This document shows positions 8,171-16,118 of a stretch of 33,687 nt of DNA, one piece after another (position 1 is the stretch's first letter; each line of letters begins with the position of its first letter). The position numbers and the translations under genes were made by a program. This stretch comes from Anaerolineae bacterium (GTDB taxonomy: Bacteria; Chloroflexota; Anaerolineae; Aggregatilineales; Aggregatilineaceae): contig JAFGHR010000069.1 of NCBI GenBank assembly GCA_016930015.1, positions 1 through 33,687 of the forward strand. The letters run 5' to 3'. Under the pieces are notes generated by a model. That model made no database searches, was not told the DNA's origin, and was given only the letters and a program-made list of their open reading frames with translations.

Positions 8171-9100
8171 ATGGCGAAGGACAAGCAGCCCGCGCCGCGC
8201 CGGATACGGCGTTTACTCCGGCTGGCCGTGTTAGCCGTCGTGGTGACGGCGGTCGTTGTTCCCGCTGGCCTGGGATTTTTCACAACCGTGCTGCTGATCA
8301 ATGACTCGTGCGGCGAGTCGTCGCTCACCCCGGCGGATTACGGTCACCGCTACGAGGCGATCACGTTTGAGGCGCGGGCTGGCGGCACGGTGCGCGGGTA
8401 TTTTGTGTACGGCGCGGGCGTGGCGGAAGGCGGCCCCTATGCGACCATCATCAGGCCGCCCGCCGGAAGTTCCGGGCGGGGCAGCCGGTTGGATGAAGTG
8501 GATGTGTTGGCGCGGCACGGTTATGCTGTGTTAACCTTTGAATCGCGTCCCTGCGCGGGGATGGGCGCGTTCACCCTGGGTTACAAGGAAGTGGATGAAG
8601 TCGCCGACGCGCTGGACTATGTGCTGTCCCGTGATGATGTGGACCCGGACCGTATCGGTGTGTTAGGATTTTCGTCTGCCGGGGCAACCTCGGTGATGGC
8701 CGCCGCGCGCCTGCCGCAGATTCGGGCAGTCGTGGCGGAAGGCGGCTACGGGGATTTTGCCGAAGGTGCGGTCGGTATGAATACCGGTGATCTGCTCCGG
8801 CCATTGGAGTTTATCTACAAGCAGTCAATCGGAATCAGTTACCGGCTGCTGGTTGGCCTGGATATCGACAAGCTCAGCCCGCTGGACGTGATCGACCAGA
8901 TCGCGCCGCGCCCGATTTTGTTGATCTACGGCACGGCGGAAAGCAGCCTGAAAGGTGGCCGTGACCAGTTGGCAGCCGCGGGCGATAACGCGGAGCTGTG
9001 GATCGTGCCGGGCGCGGGACACGGGCAATATTTAAAAGTGGCTCCCGAAGAATATGAAAGGCGCGTGATCGCGTTTTTTGACCGCGTTTTGTCGGATTGA
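8171..9100 (+). CDS. Membrane-anchored alpha/beta hydrolase (DLH/S9-like)
   Basis: A 309-residue protein with a basic N-terminus followed by one hydrophobic segment (about 15-43), consistent with a signal anchor. The rest is an alpha/beta hydrolase: VLTFESRPCAGMGAF in the oxyanion region, RIGVLGFSSAGA with nucleophile Ser168, ILLIYGTAESS after strand 7 and PGAGHGQY with His284. The nucleophile elbow is GxSxAG, not the usual GxSxG, and the acid may be Glu247 because no Asp occupies the usual site. Family members are esterases or peptidases; substrate unknown. ATG at 8171 has AAGG (8157-8160) 10 nt upstream; an in-frame TTG at 8165 is less likely. It begins just after the terminator, so a promoter should lie in 8095-8170, though I cannot define one. 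Confidence 0.8.
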   Translation: MAKDKQPAPRRIRRLLRLAVLAVVVTAVVVPAGLGFFTTVLLINDSCGESSLTPADYGHRYEAITFEARAGGTVRGYFVYGAGVAEGGPYATIIRPPAGSSGRGSRLDEVDVLARHGYAVLTFESRPCAGMGAFTLGYKEVDEVADALDYVLSRDDVDPDRIGVLGFSSAGATSVMAAARLPQIRAVVAEGGYGDFAEGAVGMNTGDLLRPLEFIYKQSIGISYRLLVGLDIDKLSPLDVIDQIAPRPILLIYGTAESSLKGGRDQLAAAGDNAELWIVPGAGHGQYLKVAPEEYERRVIAFFDRVLSD

Positions 9101-9126
9101 TGTTGTGTATGTGAGGTAGAGATCAG

Positions 9127-10032
9127 TTGAAGCCGTCGATTATGGTACATGGCGGGGCCTGGAAAATTCCCGATGAAACACACGCCGATCACATCGGCGG
9201 TACGTACGTTGCCGCCAAAGCTGGCTGGGCGATCCTGGCGGGCGGCGGTTCGGCGATGGATGCCGTCGAAACGGCGGTGAGCATCATGGAAGACGATTCC
9301 ACGTTTGACGCGGGGATCGGTAGTGTGCTCAACCGCACTGGCGGGATCGAGATGGACGCGATGATCATGGACGGGCAAATGCTGGCGCTGGGCGCTGTGG
9401 GCGCGGTGCGCGGCATCATGAACCCGGTCAAGCTGGCACGCCTGATCCTGCAGGACACCGATCACAGTTTGCTGGTAGGGGAGGGCGCGCGCCGTTTTGC
9501 CGAGAGTAAAGGCATGCGTTTGTGTGCTGAAGCTGAGCTGACCGTCCCGCGTGAGATCGAACGGTTCCGCCTGCTCCAGCAAGAGAAAGATTACCATTTG
9601 TCCGATGGATTCACGCCCGATCCGATGGATACGGTGGGCGCGGTAGCCGTGGACGTGGCTGGTAACGTGGCGGCAGCGACTTCGACCGGCGGCGCGCATT
9701 ACAAGCTGCCGGGGCGTGTGGGTGATTCCCCGCTGGTGGGTTCCGGCGCGTATGCCGACAATCACACCGGGGCGGCGTCCGCGACCGGACACGGCGAGAG
9801 CATCATGAAAGTGGTGCTGGCCAAAACGGCTACCGACGCGCTGGGACGCGGGTTGAGCGTGCAGGAAGCCGCCGACTATGCTGTCAACCACATGTTTGAA
9901 CGTGTGGGCGGTTATGGCGGTATCATCCTGGTGGATTGTGACGGGCAGACGGCGTTTGCATACAACACGCCGCATATGGCGGTCGCCTGGGCGGACGAAA
10001 ACGGGTCAATTCTGGCCCGCATCAAAGAGTGA
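9127..10032 (+). CDS. Isoaspartyl peptidase / L-asparaginase, Ntn-hydrolase (plant type)
   Basis: A 301-residue member of the plant-type asparaginase family (T2). It begins MKPSIMVHGGAWKIP and contains ETAVSIMEDDSTFDAGIGSVLN, then the autocleavage site DPMDTVGAVAVD with the catalytic Thr159, followed by GNVAAATSTGG, KLPGRVGDSPLVGSGAYAD and the C-terminal GGYGGIILVD. Enzymes of this family self-cleave before the Thr to form alpha/beta subunits and hydrolyse L-asparagine or isoaspartyl dipeptides. The TTG at 9127 is preferred because GAGG (9113-9116) lies 10 nt upstream; the next in-frame ATG (9142) would remove the first strand. It follows the hydrolase by 26 nt, so both probably share a transcript. 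Confidence 0.92.
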   Translation: MKPSIMVHGGAWKIPDETHADHIGGTYVAAKAGWAILAGGGSAMDAVETAVSIMEDDSTFDAGIGSVLNRTGGIEMDAMIMDGQMLALGAVGAVRGIMNPVKLARLILQDTDHSLLVGEGARRFAESKGMRLCAEAELTVPREIERFRLLQQEKDYHLSDGFTPDPMDTVGAVAVDVAGNVAAATSTGGAHYKLPGRVGDSPLVGSGAYADNHTGAASATGHGESIMKVVLAKTATDALGRGLSVQEAADYAVNHMFERVGGYGGIILVDCDGQTAFAYNTPHMAVAWADENGSILARIKE

Positions 10033-10063
10033 TGCGCGGCGTTATCACACGGACGAGGTACGG

Positions 10064-10918
10064 ATGGCAAAACGGGCTGCAATCGGGATCATGATCAGTG
10101 TGCTGGCGCTGAGTGCGTCGGCGTGTGGACTGGTTCGAAACGATGCGCCAACGCCTATGCCGATCCTGGTGACGGCGACATCGGAAATGCTCGCTATCCC
10201 GATCGTGGCGACCGAAACGCCGACACCGGCTGTTACCGTGCCGCTGCCCACCGACGTAGGCGACGCCCTGCCGGTGCAGTCCACCCGTACCCCAACCCCA
10301 CCGCCGCCCGGTCCCGGCACCATGACGCCCACGTTCACCCCGACGGTTACCGATACTCCCGTAACGCCGGGTGTGCCCGTGATGTATGCGCCGGTTGGCA
10401 GCAGTTTGGGCGCGGCGGGCGCGGCCTGTGCCGAGATTCCGGCGGGCGGTTTTGGCGACATATTCCTGGGTGATCCGGCGCTGGCTGCGGCTATCGGCTG
10501 CCCGCTGGGCACCACGTCGATGGAAGTCTCCAGCGCCTACCAGCCGTTCGAAAACGGCGCGATGTTCTGGCTGTCGTCGTTGGGCACGCAGCCGCAGCCC
10601 GTGATCTATGCCTTGAAAAATGACGGTACCTACCAGCGGTTTAATGACACCTTTCAGGACGGCGTTGATCCGGAAAGCAGCGGGGCGACAGCGCCCGAAG
10701 GACGGCTTGAACCGGTGCGCGGATTCGGCAAGGTCTGGCGCGAGAATCCCGGTGTGCGTGATACGTTGGGCTGGGCCAACGCGGGCGAGGCTGGCGGTTC
10801 GGCGCGTGTGCTGGCCTTTGAACGCGGCGAGATGGTGTATGTCGCGCAGTCCGGCCAGACGTATATCCTGGTGGCAGGCGCGCCCGGCACCTGGAGCGCC
10901 CGCTCAGGCGGGCCATAA
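10064..10918 (+). CDS. Lipoprotein with Pro/Thr-rich linker and internal duplication
   Basis: A 284-residue secreted lipoprotein candidate. Residues 1-21 form a signal peptide ending ALSASAC, with Cys21 as the likely lipidated residue (Ala at -3 is atypical). Residues about 28-106 are rich in Pro and Thr and resemble an extended wall-spanning linker. The C-terminal part holds two related units: GGFGDIFLGDPALAAAIGCP (from about 128) and RGFGKVWRENPGVRDTLGWA (from about 219), each followed by a segment with F-E-x-G-x-M and a strand ending in a turn. No enzyme motif was seen. GAGGT lies 6 nt before the ATG. It follows the asparaginase by 31 nt. Function unknown; ligand binding at the cell surface is a guess. 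Confidence 0.75.
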   Translation: MAKRAAIGIMISVLALSASACGLVRNDAPTPMPILVTATSEMLAIPIVATETPTPAVTVPLPTDVGDALPVQSTRTPTPPPPGPGTMTPTFTPTVTDTPVTPGVPVMYAPVGSSLGAAGAACAEIPAGGFGDIFLGDPALAAAIGCPLGTTSMEVSSAYQPFENGAMFWLSSLGTQPQPVIYALKNDGTYQRFNDTFQDGVDPESSGATAPEGRLEPVRGFGKVWRENPGVRDTLGWANAGEAGGSARVLAFERGEMVYVAQSGQTYILVAGAPGTWSARSGGP

Positions 10919-10962
10919 ATCCGGACGGTAACATGTCAAAGCGCGGTTATCGCTTCAAAATC

Positions 10963-11005
10963 AAAAACGCCCCTCCCTGCCGGGCTGTGTTCGGCGGGAG
11001 GGGCG
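10963..11005 (-). terminator. Terminator of the minus-strand glycan operon
   Basis: CGCCCCTCCC plus GCCG (10968-10982, with one bulged T) pairs with CGGC plus GGGAGGGGCG (10992-11005). On the minus strand the stem is followed by TTTTTGATTTT, giving the U tract expected for leftward transcription; the plus strand has no T tract after the stem. It lies 172 nt beyond the last gene of the leftward operon. Confidence 0.7.
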
Positions 11006-11034
11006 ATGCAATCACCCTGATTGTTCATCGAAAA

Positions 11035-11091
11035 TTTGACAATACCGGGGTAGATCAGGTTACAATAGGTTTGTCAACGGTCATTTGACCG
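11035..11091 (+). promoter_or_regulatory. Promoter-like and operator-like sequence between convergent genes
   Basis: A perfect -35 hexamer TTGACA (11036-11041) and a -10-like TACAAT (11061-11066) are separated by 19 bp (18 if the box is read as TTACAA). The seven-base arms TTGACAA (11036-11042) and TTGTCAA (11071-11077) flank the -10, and a palindrome CGGTCATTTGACCG follows at 11078-11091. It points rightward although no + strand gene follows before 25941. Confidence 0.4.
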
Positions 11092-11111
11092 CTTGCGACG
11101 CGCATCATCCA

Positions 11112-11152
11112 ACAACCCCGCGTATTAAAAGATTTTTTTTAAGCGGGGTTGT
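11112..11152. terminator. Strong stem-loop 25 nt beyond the leftward operon's last stop
   Basis: ACAACCCCGC (11112-11121) pairs perfectly with GCGGGGTTGT (11143-11152). The 21-nt loop is AT-rich, contains a run of eight T and can extend the stem (TTAAAA with TTTTAA). Neither side has a T tract after the stem, so it may act with the hairpin at 10963-11005, or protect 3' ends, or be part of a small RNA. Confidence 0.5.
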
Positions 11153-11176
11153 CCGTTTGTCAGGGGCGCCGGTTAC

Positions 11177-13066
11177 TCAGTCCCCTGCACCCGGCGCGAT
11201 CAACTCGTACACCTGCGCCCCGTCTTTCTCATAGACCAGCCGCAAATAGGATGCCTCACTGACCGGCGTCTGTAAATACGCACCAGCCTCATCCAGCGGA
11301 CGCCGCCAGCGCAGCATGTCCTCAAAGCTGTCCGGATCACCGAACACCTGCGGCACCAGCACATACCGTATATTATGCTCGGCCAGCAGCGCCGCATGAT
11401 CCGGATCGGCGGGGTTCTCCCAGAATACTCGCAGCGTATCCTGTTCGGCCTGGCTGGCTGCCACTCCCCGGAAAAACGGCTGCGAGCGGAAATACACCGT
11501 GTCCCGTTCGGTGATCACGGGCGCCCAATCGGCTTCATGCGGGCCGGGATGGTTCAAGATGCGGGTATCTGCCGGGGCATGATCGCGCAGCCAGGTCATA
11601 GCATCCACGTCGGCTTGTGATGAAAACGCGCCGTAAAAACTAACCACGTCTTTGCTGGCGCTCAGGACCGGATCAAACAACACAACCAAACTCACCAGCA
11701 CGATCAGCGCCAGTCCCATCAGCGGCAGCGCCAGCCGTCGAACCAGCCGATCAACACGCTCGCGGCCCAATTGATCGACCAACCAGACCAGCGTCACACC
11801 ACCCAACGTGAGGTAGGGAATGATCGGGCCGTGCCACGCCAGGCTAAAAGGATAGTCATACTTCAGCAGCGGTTCCATGAGGTCCGGCACTACTTTTTCG
11901 AGCAAACCCAGCGTCGAAAACTCGACAATCCCGACCAGCCAGACAATCATCAGAAGCTGGGTCGGGCTGCGCCGCTGCACGCCAAGCACAAGGCCCGCCG
12001 CCGCCAGCAGCACGACGATTCCGCCGTGCGTCAGCACCAGCGTGCGCCAGTGTGATGTTTCGACCGTAAACGGCGATTCGATATCGGTTTCCAGCAGGTC
12101 ACGAATGTTCGCCAGCCAGGGGGCGACTAACACCAGCGCCGCCAGCGGGATCACCGCCGCGATCACCAGCCACATCGTGATCTTGGGGCGCGGTTTGGCG
12201 AGCCAGATCACGGCCAGCCACGGCACGTACCCGATGATCAGCGCGATCGTGGTATCCGGCTGGCTGAACGGTACCCCGGCCAGACAGATCGCGGCCAGCA
12301 GCGCGTTTGACCACTGCTGCGTATAAACAAACCGGATCACAAACGTGATAAACGCCAGCGAAAATGTCAGCGCCAGCAGCGCGGAATAATGCGAGTCCAT
12401 GAACGCGGTGATCAGCCCGGTCCCGCCCAGCGCGGTTAACAAAAAAGCGCGCCCGGTGCGCACACCACCCAACTCGCTGCCAAAATCATAGGCCAGCCAG
12501 ACGAACAGCACCGCCACCGCCGCGCTAAACAGCAGTTCCAACGCGTGAATGCCAATGTCAAAACGAGCGCTCAAATGCGCGATCAAACCCGTGTAACCCG
12601 GCGAGTAGAGGTACTCGATCTCGGTGTGCCAGGGGGCCAGGGATGTGAATTGCTCGCTGTCACGCAGCGCCAGCGCCAGGTGCCCGAAGCCTTGCGCGTC
12701 GGTATCCAGCGGCACCGGCAGCAGCCACACGATCACGCCAAACAGGGCCACGACGACCAGCAGCATAACCAGGTCACGCAGGCCCGGCCATGACCACGCG
12801 GGCGCATGGGGCACAGCGTCGTAATGCACGGCGGTCAGGCTGGCTACCAGGGCCACGACGGCAAACACCAGCAGCCATACACCATCCGCCAGCGCCACCG
12901 ACCACCCCGCCAGCGGCGCCAGGAGCCAGGTGCTATCGACGACCAGGGCCAGGAACACGACCGCGCCCAGCCCGATCCGCGCGCCGCGCGTGGGCAGGCT
13001 GGACGCGACCAGTGTGCCTGCGCCGAGCAGAAATGCAACCAGGAGAAAATACGCTGCAACACTCAT
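11177..13066 (-). CDS. Large polytopic membrane protein, GT-C glycosyltransferase-like
   Basis: A 629-residue protein with more than ten hydrophobic segments across residues 1 to about 470 and a soluble C-terminal region of about 150 residues (from VVSFYGAFSSQADVDAMTWL). The first large loop contains LPVPLDTDAQGFGHLALALRD, with a D-T-D pattern like the acidic motif of GT-C glycosyltransferases that use lipid-linked sugars. The C-terminal region, with DAMTWLRDHAPADTRILNHP and IRYVLVPQVF, resembles the periplasmic tail of such proteins in Chloroflexota and Actinobacteria. It is the last gene of the leftward glycan operon, 36 nt after the carbamoyltransferase. It could transfer a sugar or polymerise the chain (a Wzy-like role); I cannot decide between these. 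Confidence 0.7.
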   Translation of the reverse strand: MSVAAYFLLVAFLLGAGTLVASSLPTRGARIGLGAVVFLALVVDSTWLLAPLAGWSVALADGVWLLVFAVVALVASLTAVHYDAVPHAPAWSWPGLRDLVMLLVVVALFGVIVWLLPVPLDTDAQGFGHLALALRDSEQFTSLAPWHTEIEYLYSPGYTGLIAHLSARFDIGIHALELLFSAAVAVLFVWLAYDFGSELGGVRTGRAFLLTALGGTGLITAFMDSHYSALLALTFSLAFITFVIRFVYTQQWSNALLAAICLAGVPFSQPDTTIALIIGYVPWLAVIWLAKPRPKITMWLVIAAVIPLAALVLVAPWLANIRDLLETDIESPFTVETSHWRTLVLTHGGIVVLLAAAGLVLGVQRRSPTQLLMIVWLVGIVEFSTLGLLEKVVPDLMEPLLKYDYPFSLAWHGPIIPYLTLGGVTLVWLVDQLGRERVDRLVRRLALPLMGLALIVLVSLVVLFDPVLSASKDVVSFYGAFSSQADVDAMTWLRDHAPADTRILNHPGPHEADWAPVITERDTVYFRSQPFFRGVAASQAEQDTLRVFWENPADPDHAALLAEHNIRYVLVPQVFGDPDSFEDMLRWRRPLDEAGAYLQTPVSEASYLRLVYEKDGAQVYELIAPGAGD

Positions 13067-13102
13067 TTATACACCCTGATGACTTGGCCAGGTCAGGTGC
13101 CT

Positions 13103-14827
13103 CTATTTTACGACCAGGAAGTTCCCCGCCGCCAGCGCATCCATTTTGGTGCGCAGAAAACAGTCGACCGCTTCTTCGGGCGTGCAAACGATCGGCTCGT
13201 TCTCGTTGAACGAGGTGTTCAGCACGATCGGCGTGCCGGTCAGGTTGCCAAACGCGTTGATCAGTTCCCAGTACAGCGGCGCATGTTGTTTATCAACCGT
13301 TTGCAGGCGTCCGGTGCCGTCCACGTGTGTGATGGCCGGGACTTCGGCCTGTTTTTCCGGCAGTACATTGTACACCTTGAGCATGAACGGATCGGGGTAG
13401 GTCTGGTCGAAATAATCGCCGACGGCGTCCAACAGCACCGACGGCGCAAAGGGGCGGAACTTTTCGCGGTGTTTGATCCGCGCATTCAGAATGTCCTTCA
13501 TATCGTCGCGGCGCGGGTTGGCGATGATGCTGCGGTTGCCCAGCGCACGCGGTCCCCACTCCATGCGGCCCTGGTACCAGCCCAACACGTCACCGCGCGC
13601 GACGATTTCGGCGGCTTCGCTGACCAGGTCGCTTTCGTCCAGGGTACGATAGCTCAGGCCCTGGCGTTCCAACACGGTTTTGATCGTGTCATTGTCGAAC
13701 TGCGGCCCGGTGTACGCATCATGCATCACATACGAACGCGGCTGGTTTAATTCATGATGGTAGATGTAATAACACACGCCCAGCGACGTCCCCGCATCTC
13801 CCGCGGCAGGCTGGATGTAGATATCCTCGAAGTCGCTGCCGGGCAGAATCTTGCCGTTGAACGCGCTGTTGAGCGCCACGCCGCCCGCCATACACAACAC
13901 GTTTTGGCCGGTTTCGGCCTGCACTTTGCGGACAAGCGCCATTTCGGCTTCTTCCAGCATGGCCTGCATGGAGGCCGCCACGTCCATATAACGCTGCGTG
14001 ATCTCCGTGCGCGGCGCGCGCGGTTCGCCAAATACCTCGACCATTTTGGGCGAATACAGGGTGCCCATGGTGGGCGCGCCGTCGTCCCATGTCATGTTGG
14101 CGCCTTCGGCGTGGTGCACAAAATAATCCAGGTCCAGCTCAAAGGTGCCATCGGACTGAACGCGCACAATTTGGCGCATCTCGTCCATAAACGCCGGTTC
14201 GCCGTAGGGCGCCAGGCCCATCGTTTTGCCGTCATCGCCATACTTGGGGAAACCCAGCCATTGAGTCATGGCCGCATAAAAAATGCCGAGCGAGTGCGGA
14301 AACGCGATCTCGTCCATCACGCTGATTTTGTTGCCCTTGCCGGTGCCCCACATGGTGGTGATAAAATCGCCGGAACCGTCCACCGACAAAACCGCCGCTT
14401 CGTCGTATGGCGACACAAAAAACGTGCTGGCCATGTGGGCGCGGTGGTGTTCGACGTTATGAAACTCGGCAGTCAGCAATTTTCGATCAAGGTTGAGCGC
14501 ATCACAAAACGCACTCTGGAGGGTCTTTGATTTCAGATTGTAGCTAAGCCGGTCGCGCACGGCACCAAGCGTGGGGCGGTTGCGAAAAGCAAACAATGCC
14601 TTCTGCATCAGGTTGGCTTTGGGATCGGTCGAAATACCAATATGGTCCAGGTCTGGCAGGGCAATGTTGGCTTCGCTCAACACGTATTGAATGGCCTTGA
14701 CCGGGAACCCGGCCCAATACTTGACACGCGTGAAGCGTTCTTCTTCGGCTGCGGCAATGAGTTTGCCGTCTTCGATCAGGCACGCGGACGCGCCGCCGTG
14801 GTAGGCATTGATTCCCAGGATGTACAA
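13103..14827 (-). CDS. O-carbamoyltransferase, NodU/TobZ/CmcH family
   Basis: A 574-residue enzyme of the NodU/HypF-related carbamoyltransferase family. The Kae1-like N-terminal domain begins MYILGINAYHGGASACLIEDGK, has the AEEERFTRVK element and the iron-binding VEHHRAHMAS with His127 and His131, then VLSVDGSGD and CMAGGVALN (312-320). The C-terminal domain has RMEWGPRALGNRSI (421-434) and GTPIVLNTSFNENEPIV. These enzymes move a carbamoyl group from carbamoyl phosphate, through carbamoyl-adenylate, to a hydroxyl of a sugar or small molecule. The start is a TTG with a strong AAGGAGG five nt upstream (14833-14839); 107 in-frame upstream codons do not resemble the family. Its place among sugar genes suggests carbamoylation of the glycan. 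Confidence 0.93.
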   Translation of the reverse strand: MYILGINAYHGGASACLIEDGKLIAAAEEERFTRVKYWAGFPVKAIQYVLSEANIALPDLDHIGISTDPKANLMQKALFAFRNRPTLGAVRDRLSYNLKSKTLQSAFCDALNLDRKLLTAEFHNVEHHRAHMASTFFVSPYDEAAVLSVDGSGDFITTMWGTGKGNKISVMDEIAFPHSLGIFYAAMTQWLGFPKYGDDGKTMGLAPYGEPAFMDEMRQIVRVQSDGTFELDLDYFVHHAEGANMTWDDGAPTMGTLYSPKMVEVFGEPRAPRTEITQRYMDVAASMQAMLEEAEMALVRKVQAETGQNVLCMAGGVALNSAFNGKILPGSDFEDIYIQPAAGDAGTSLGVCYYIYHHELNQPRSYVMHDAYTGPQFDNDTIKTVLERQGLSYRTLDESDLVSEAAEIVARGDVLGWYQGRMEWGPRALGNRSIIANPRRDDMKDILNARIKHREKFRPFAPSVLLDAVGDYFDQTYPDPFMLKVYNVLPEKQAEVPAITHVDGTGRLQTVDKQHAPLYWELINAFGNLTGTPIVLNTSFNENEPIVCTPEEAVDCFLRTKMDALAAGNFLVVK

Positions 14828-14842
14828 TGAGTCCTCCTTCGA

Positions 14843-14881
14843 GTTAGCGCGCGTTGGAACGCGGCGTACACGCGCGCTAAC
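14843..14881 (-). promoter_or_regulatory. Perfect 12-bp hairpin just upstream of the carbamoyltransferase SD
   Basis: GTTAGCGCGCGT (14843-14854) and ACGCGCGCTAAC (14870-14881) form a perfect GC-rich stem with a 15-nt loop. On the minus strand it ends 3 nt before the AAGGAGG of the carbamoyltransferase gene and begins 38 nt after the preceding glycosyltransferase stop. There is no T tract after it, so a termination role is unlikely; control of translation or mRNA stability is possible. Confidence 0.55.
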
Positions 14882-14919
14882 GGCTGTTTTGGTCTTTGAT
14901 GCTGGCAGCGGTAAACGGT

Positions 14920-16107
14920 TTACAGATAACCGCTGATGATGTCTACAAGCTGTTGGGCGCGGTGCCGGAAGGTATGTTCCTTCAGCACGCGTTCGCGCGC
15001 AGACCGGCCAATAGTACGCCGGGCCGCGTCGTGGCGCAAGAGCCAATCGTAACGTTCGAGCGCTTCTTCGCCGCTGTTGACAATGATCAACTCTTTTTCC
15101 GGCTCGAACCAGGTATCGATGCCCGCGTAGGGGCTGCATACCATACACGCACCCAGCGCGGCCAGTTCAAATGGCCGTGAACTGGATGACGCGGCGACCG
15201 AGGCGTGCGCTTTGCGCGTGATCACCAGGTTGATCTTGCTGCGGCAGGCGTACTCGCGCAGTTTGCTAAACGACAGGTACGGCAGCTCTTCGACGTGCCC
15301 CAGGTCACCCAGATTCGTGCCGCGCACCGCAAAGCGCAGATCGGGCCGGGCAAGGCTGGCATCACGCAGCAGGGCATCGATCCACCCGGCGCGGTATTCG
15401 CGCCCGTGCCCGTAAAAAAACAGGTCGATGTCCTGCGCGGTATCCAGCGGCGCGAACAGGTCCGGATCGGCACCGTAATATAACGTATGTACCGCGCGTG
15501 CGCCAAGCTCGCGCAGCCCCTCGGACCCGCCCAGGCTGTTCGAGAGAAACGCCGTGTATTCGGCGGGGTCCGCGCCCTGGTAAATGCGGAAACCGGTTGC
15601 AAATCCCCGGAAGTTCGGCAGGCTGGCCGGAACATCACCGTCGTAAAAAAAGACCGGCCTGTGGTGGCGTTCGGTGATGTGCTGCGCCAGCCCGGTAAGG
15701 TGATTGAGCGGTACTGTGATCATGATCACGGCGTCGATGTCGGGGTGTTTGTCCAGCAGGCGATCCACGTGGCGCCGCCAGCGCGGCGCGATGATGGTTT
15801 GCGCCGCGCGCCGCACGGCCCGGTCGGATAGATTCTCCGTTTCGACCTGCTGGCCGGATGCCTGCGTTTGCCGGAAACCGGCCACTCGCTGCCAGCCGTC
15901 GCGCATGGTTTTGAACAGGTCACCTTCGCGCTTGGCGGGATTAGGCGCGGCCTGCCACCAGGGCGTTTCGATGGCCGGTCCCTGGTAGGGCGTGGCGACA
16001 ACGTCAACGCCGATTTCATACAGTCCCTTCAACAACTGCCACCACGCGGGCGTAGCGCTGAAAGGCTGGGTCAGGTCGAGTGACGATACAATGACGAGTA
16101 ATTTCAT
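14920..16107 (-). CDS. CgeB-like glycosyltransferase (Glyco_trans_1_2 type)
   Basis: A 395-residue GT-B protein. It begins MKLLVIVSSLDLTQPFSATPAWWQLLKGLYEIGVDVVATP, has a central FFYDGDVPASLPNF segment, IDLFFYGHGREYRAGWIDALL at the start of the second domain, and the CgeB-type C-terminus SSSSRPFELAALGACMVCSP, ending in HTFRHRAQQLVDII. Members of this group transfer nucleotide-activated sugars, often in spore coat or flagellin glycosylation loci; the sugar is unknown. The ATG at 16107 is chosen because AGGTGA overlaps the TAG stop of the preceding SGNH gene about 6 nt upstream, which suggests translational coupling. A 14-codon upstream extension is possible but does not look like the family. 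Confidence 0.82.
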   Translation of the reverse strand: MKLLVIVSSLDLTQPFSATPAWWQLLKGLYEIGVDVVATPYQGPAIETPWWQAAPNPAKREGDLFKTMRDGWQRVAGFRQTQASGQQVETENLSDRAVRRAAQTIIAPRWRRHVDRLLDKHPDIDAVIMITVPLNHLTGLAQHITERHHRPVFFYDGDVPASLPNFRGFATGFRIYQGADPAEYTAFLSNSLGGSEGLRELGARAVHTLYYGADPDLFAPLDTAQDIDLFFYGHGREYRAGWIDALLRDASLARPDLRFAVRGTNLGDLGHVEELPYLSFSKLREYACRSKINLVITRKAHASVAASSSSRPFELAALGACMVCSPYAGIDTWFEPEKELIIVNSGEEALERYDWLLRHDAARRTIGRSARERVLKEHTFRHRAQQLVDIISGYL

Positions 16108-16118
16108 GGGGCGATCAC

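Noticed and set aside
8926..9975. Minus-strand reading frame opposite the asparaginase gene
   Set aside because: The opposite strand has an intact Ntn-hydrolase signature and ribosome-binding site; this frame has neither.
11112..11152. Hairpin read as a plain rightward terminator
   Set aside because: The T run is inside the loop and none follows the stem, so I recorded it only as a strong stem-loop of uncertain role.
12806..13750. Plus-strand reading frame of about 310 codons crossing two minus-strand genes
   Set aside because: It spans the junction of two well-supported genes, shows no family motif and has the composition of an antisense frame.
13103..14827. Carbamoyltransferase as part of an antibiotic or Nod-factor cluster
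   Set aside because: No polyketide, peptide synthetase, aminoglycoside or nodulation genes are visible; all neighbours are surface-glycan genes.
14828..15148. N-terminal extension of the carbamoyltransferase by 107 residues
   Set aside because: The extension is basic and low-complexity, includes the hairpin region and lacks family similarity; the TTG at 14827 has an AAGGAGG at ideal spacing and starts the conserved domain.
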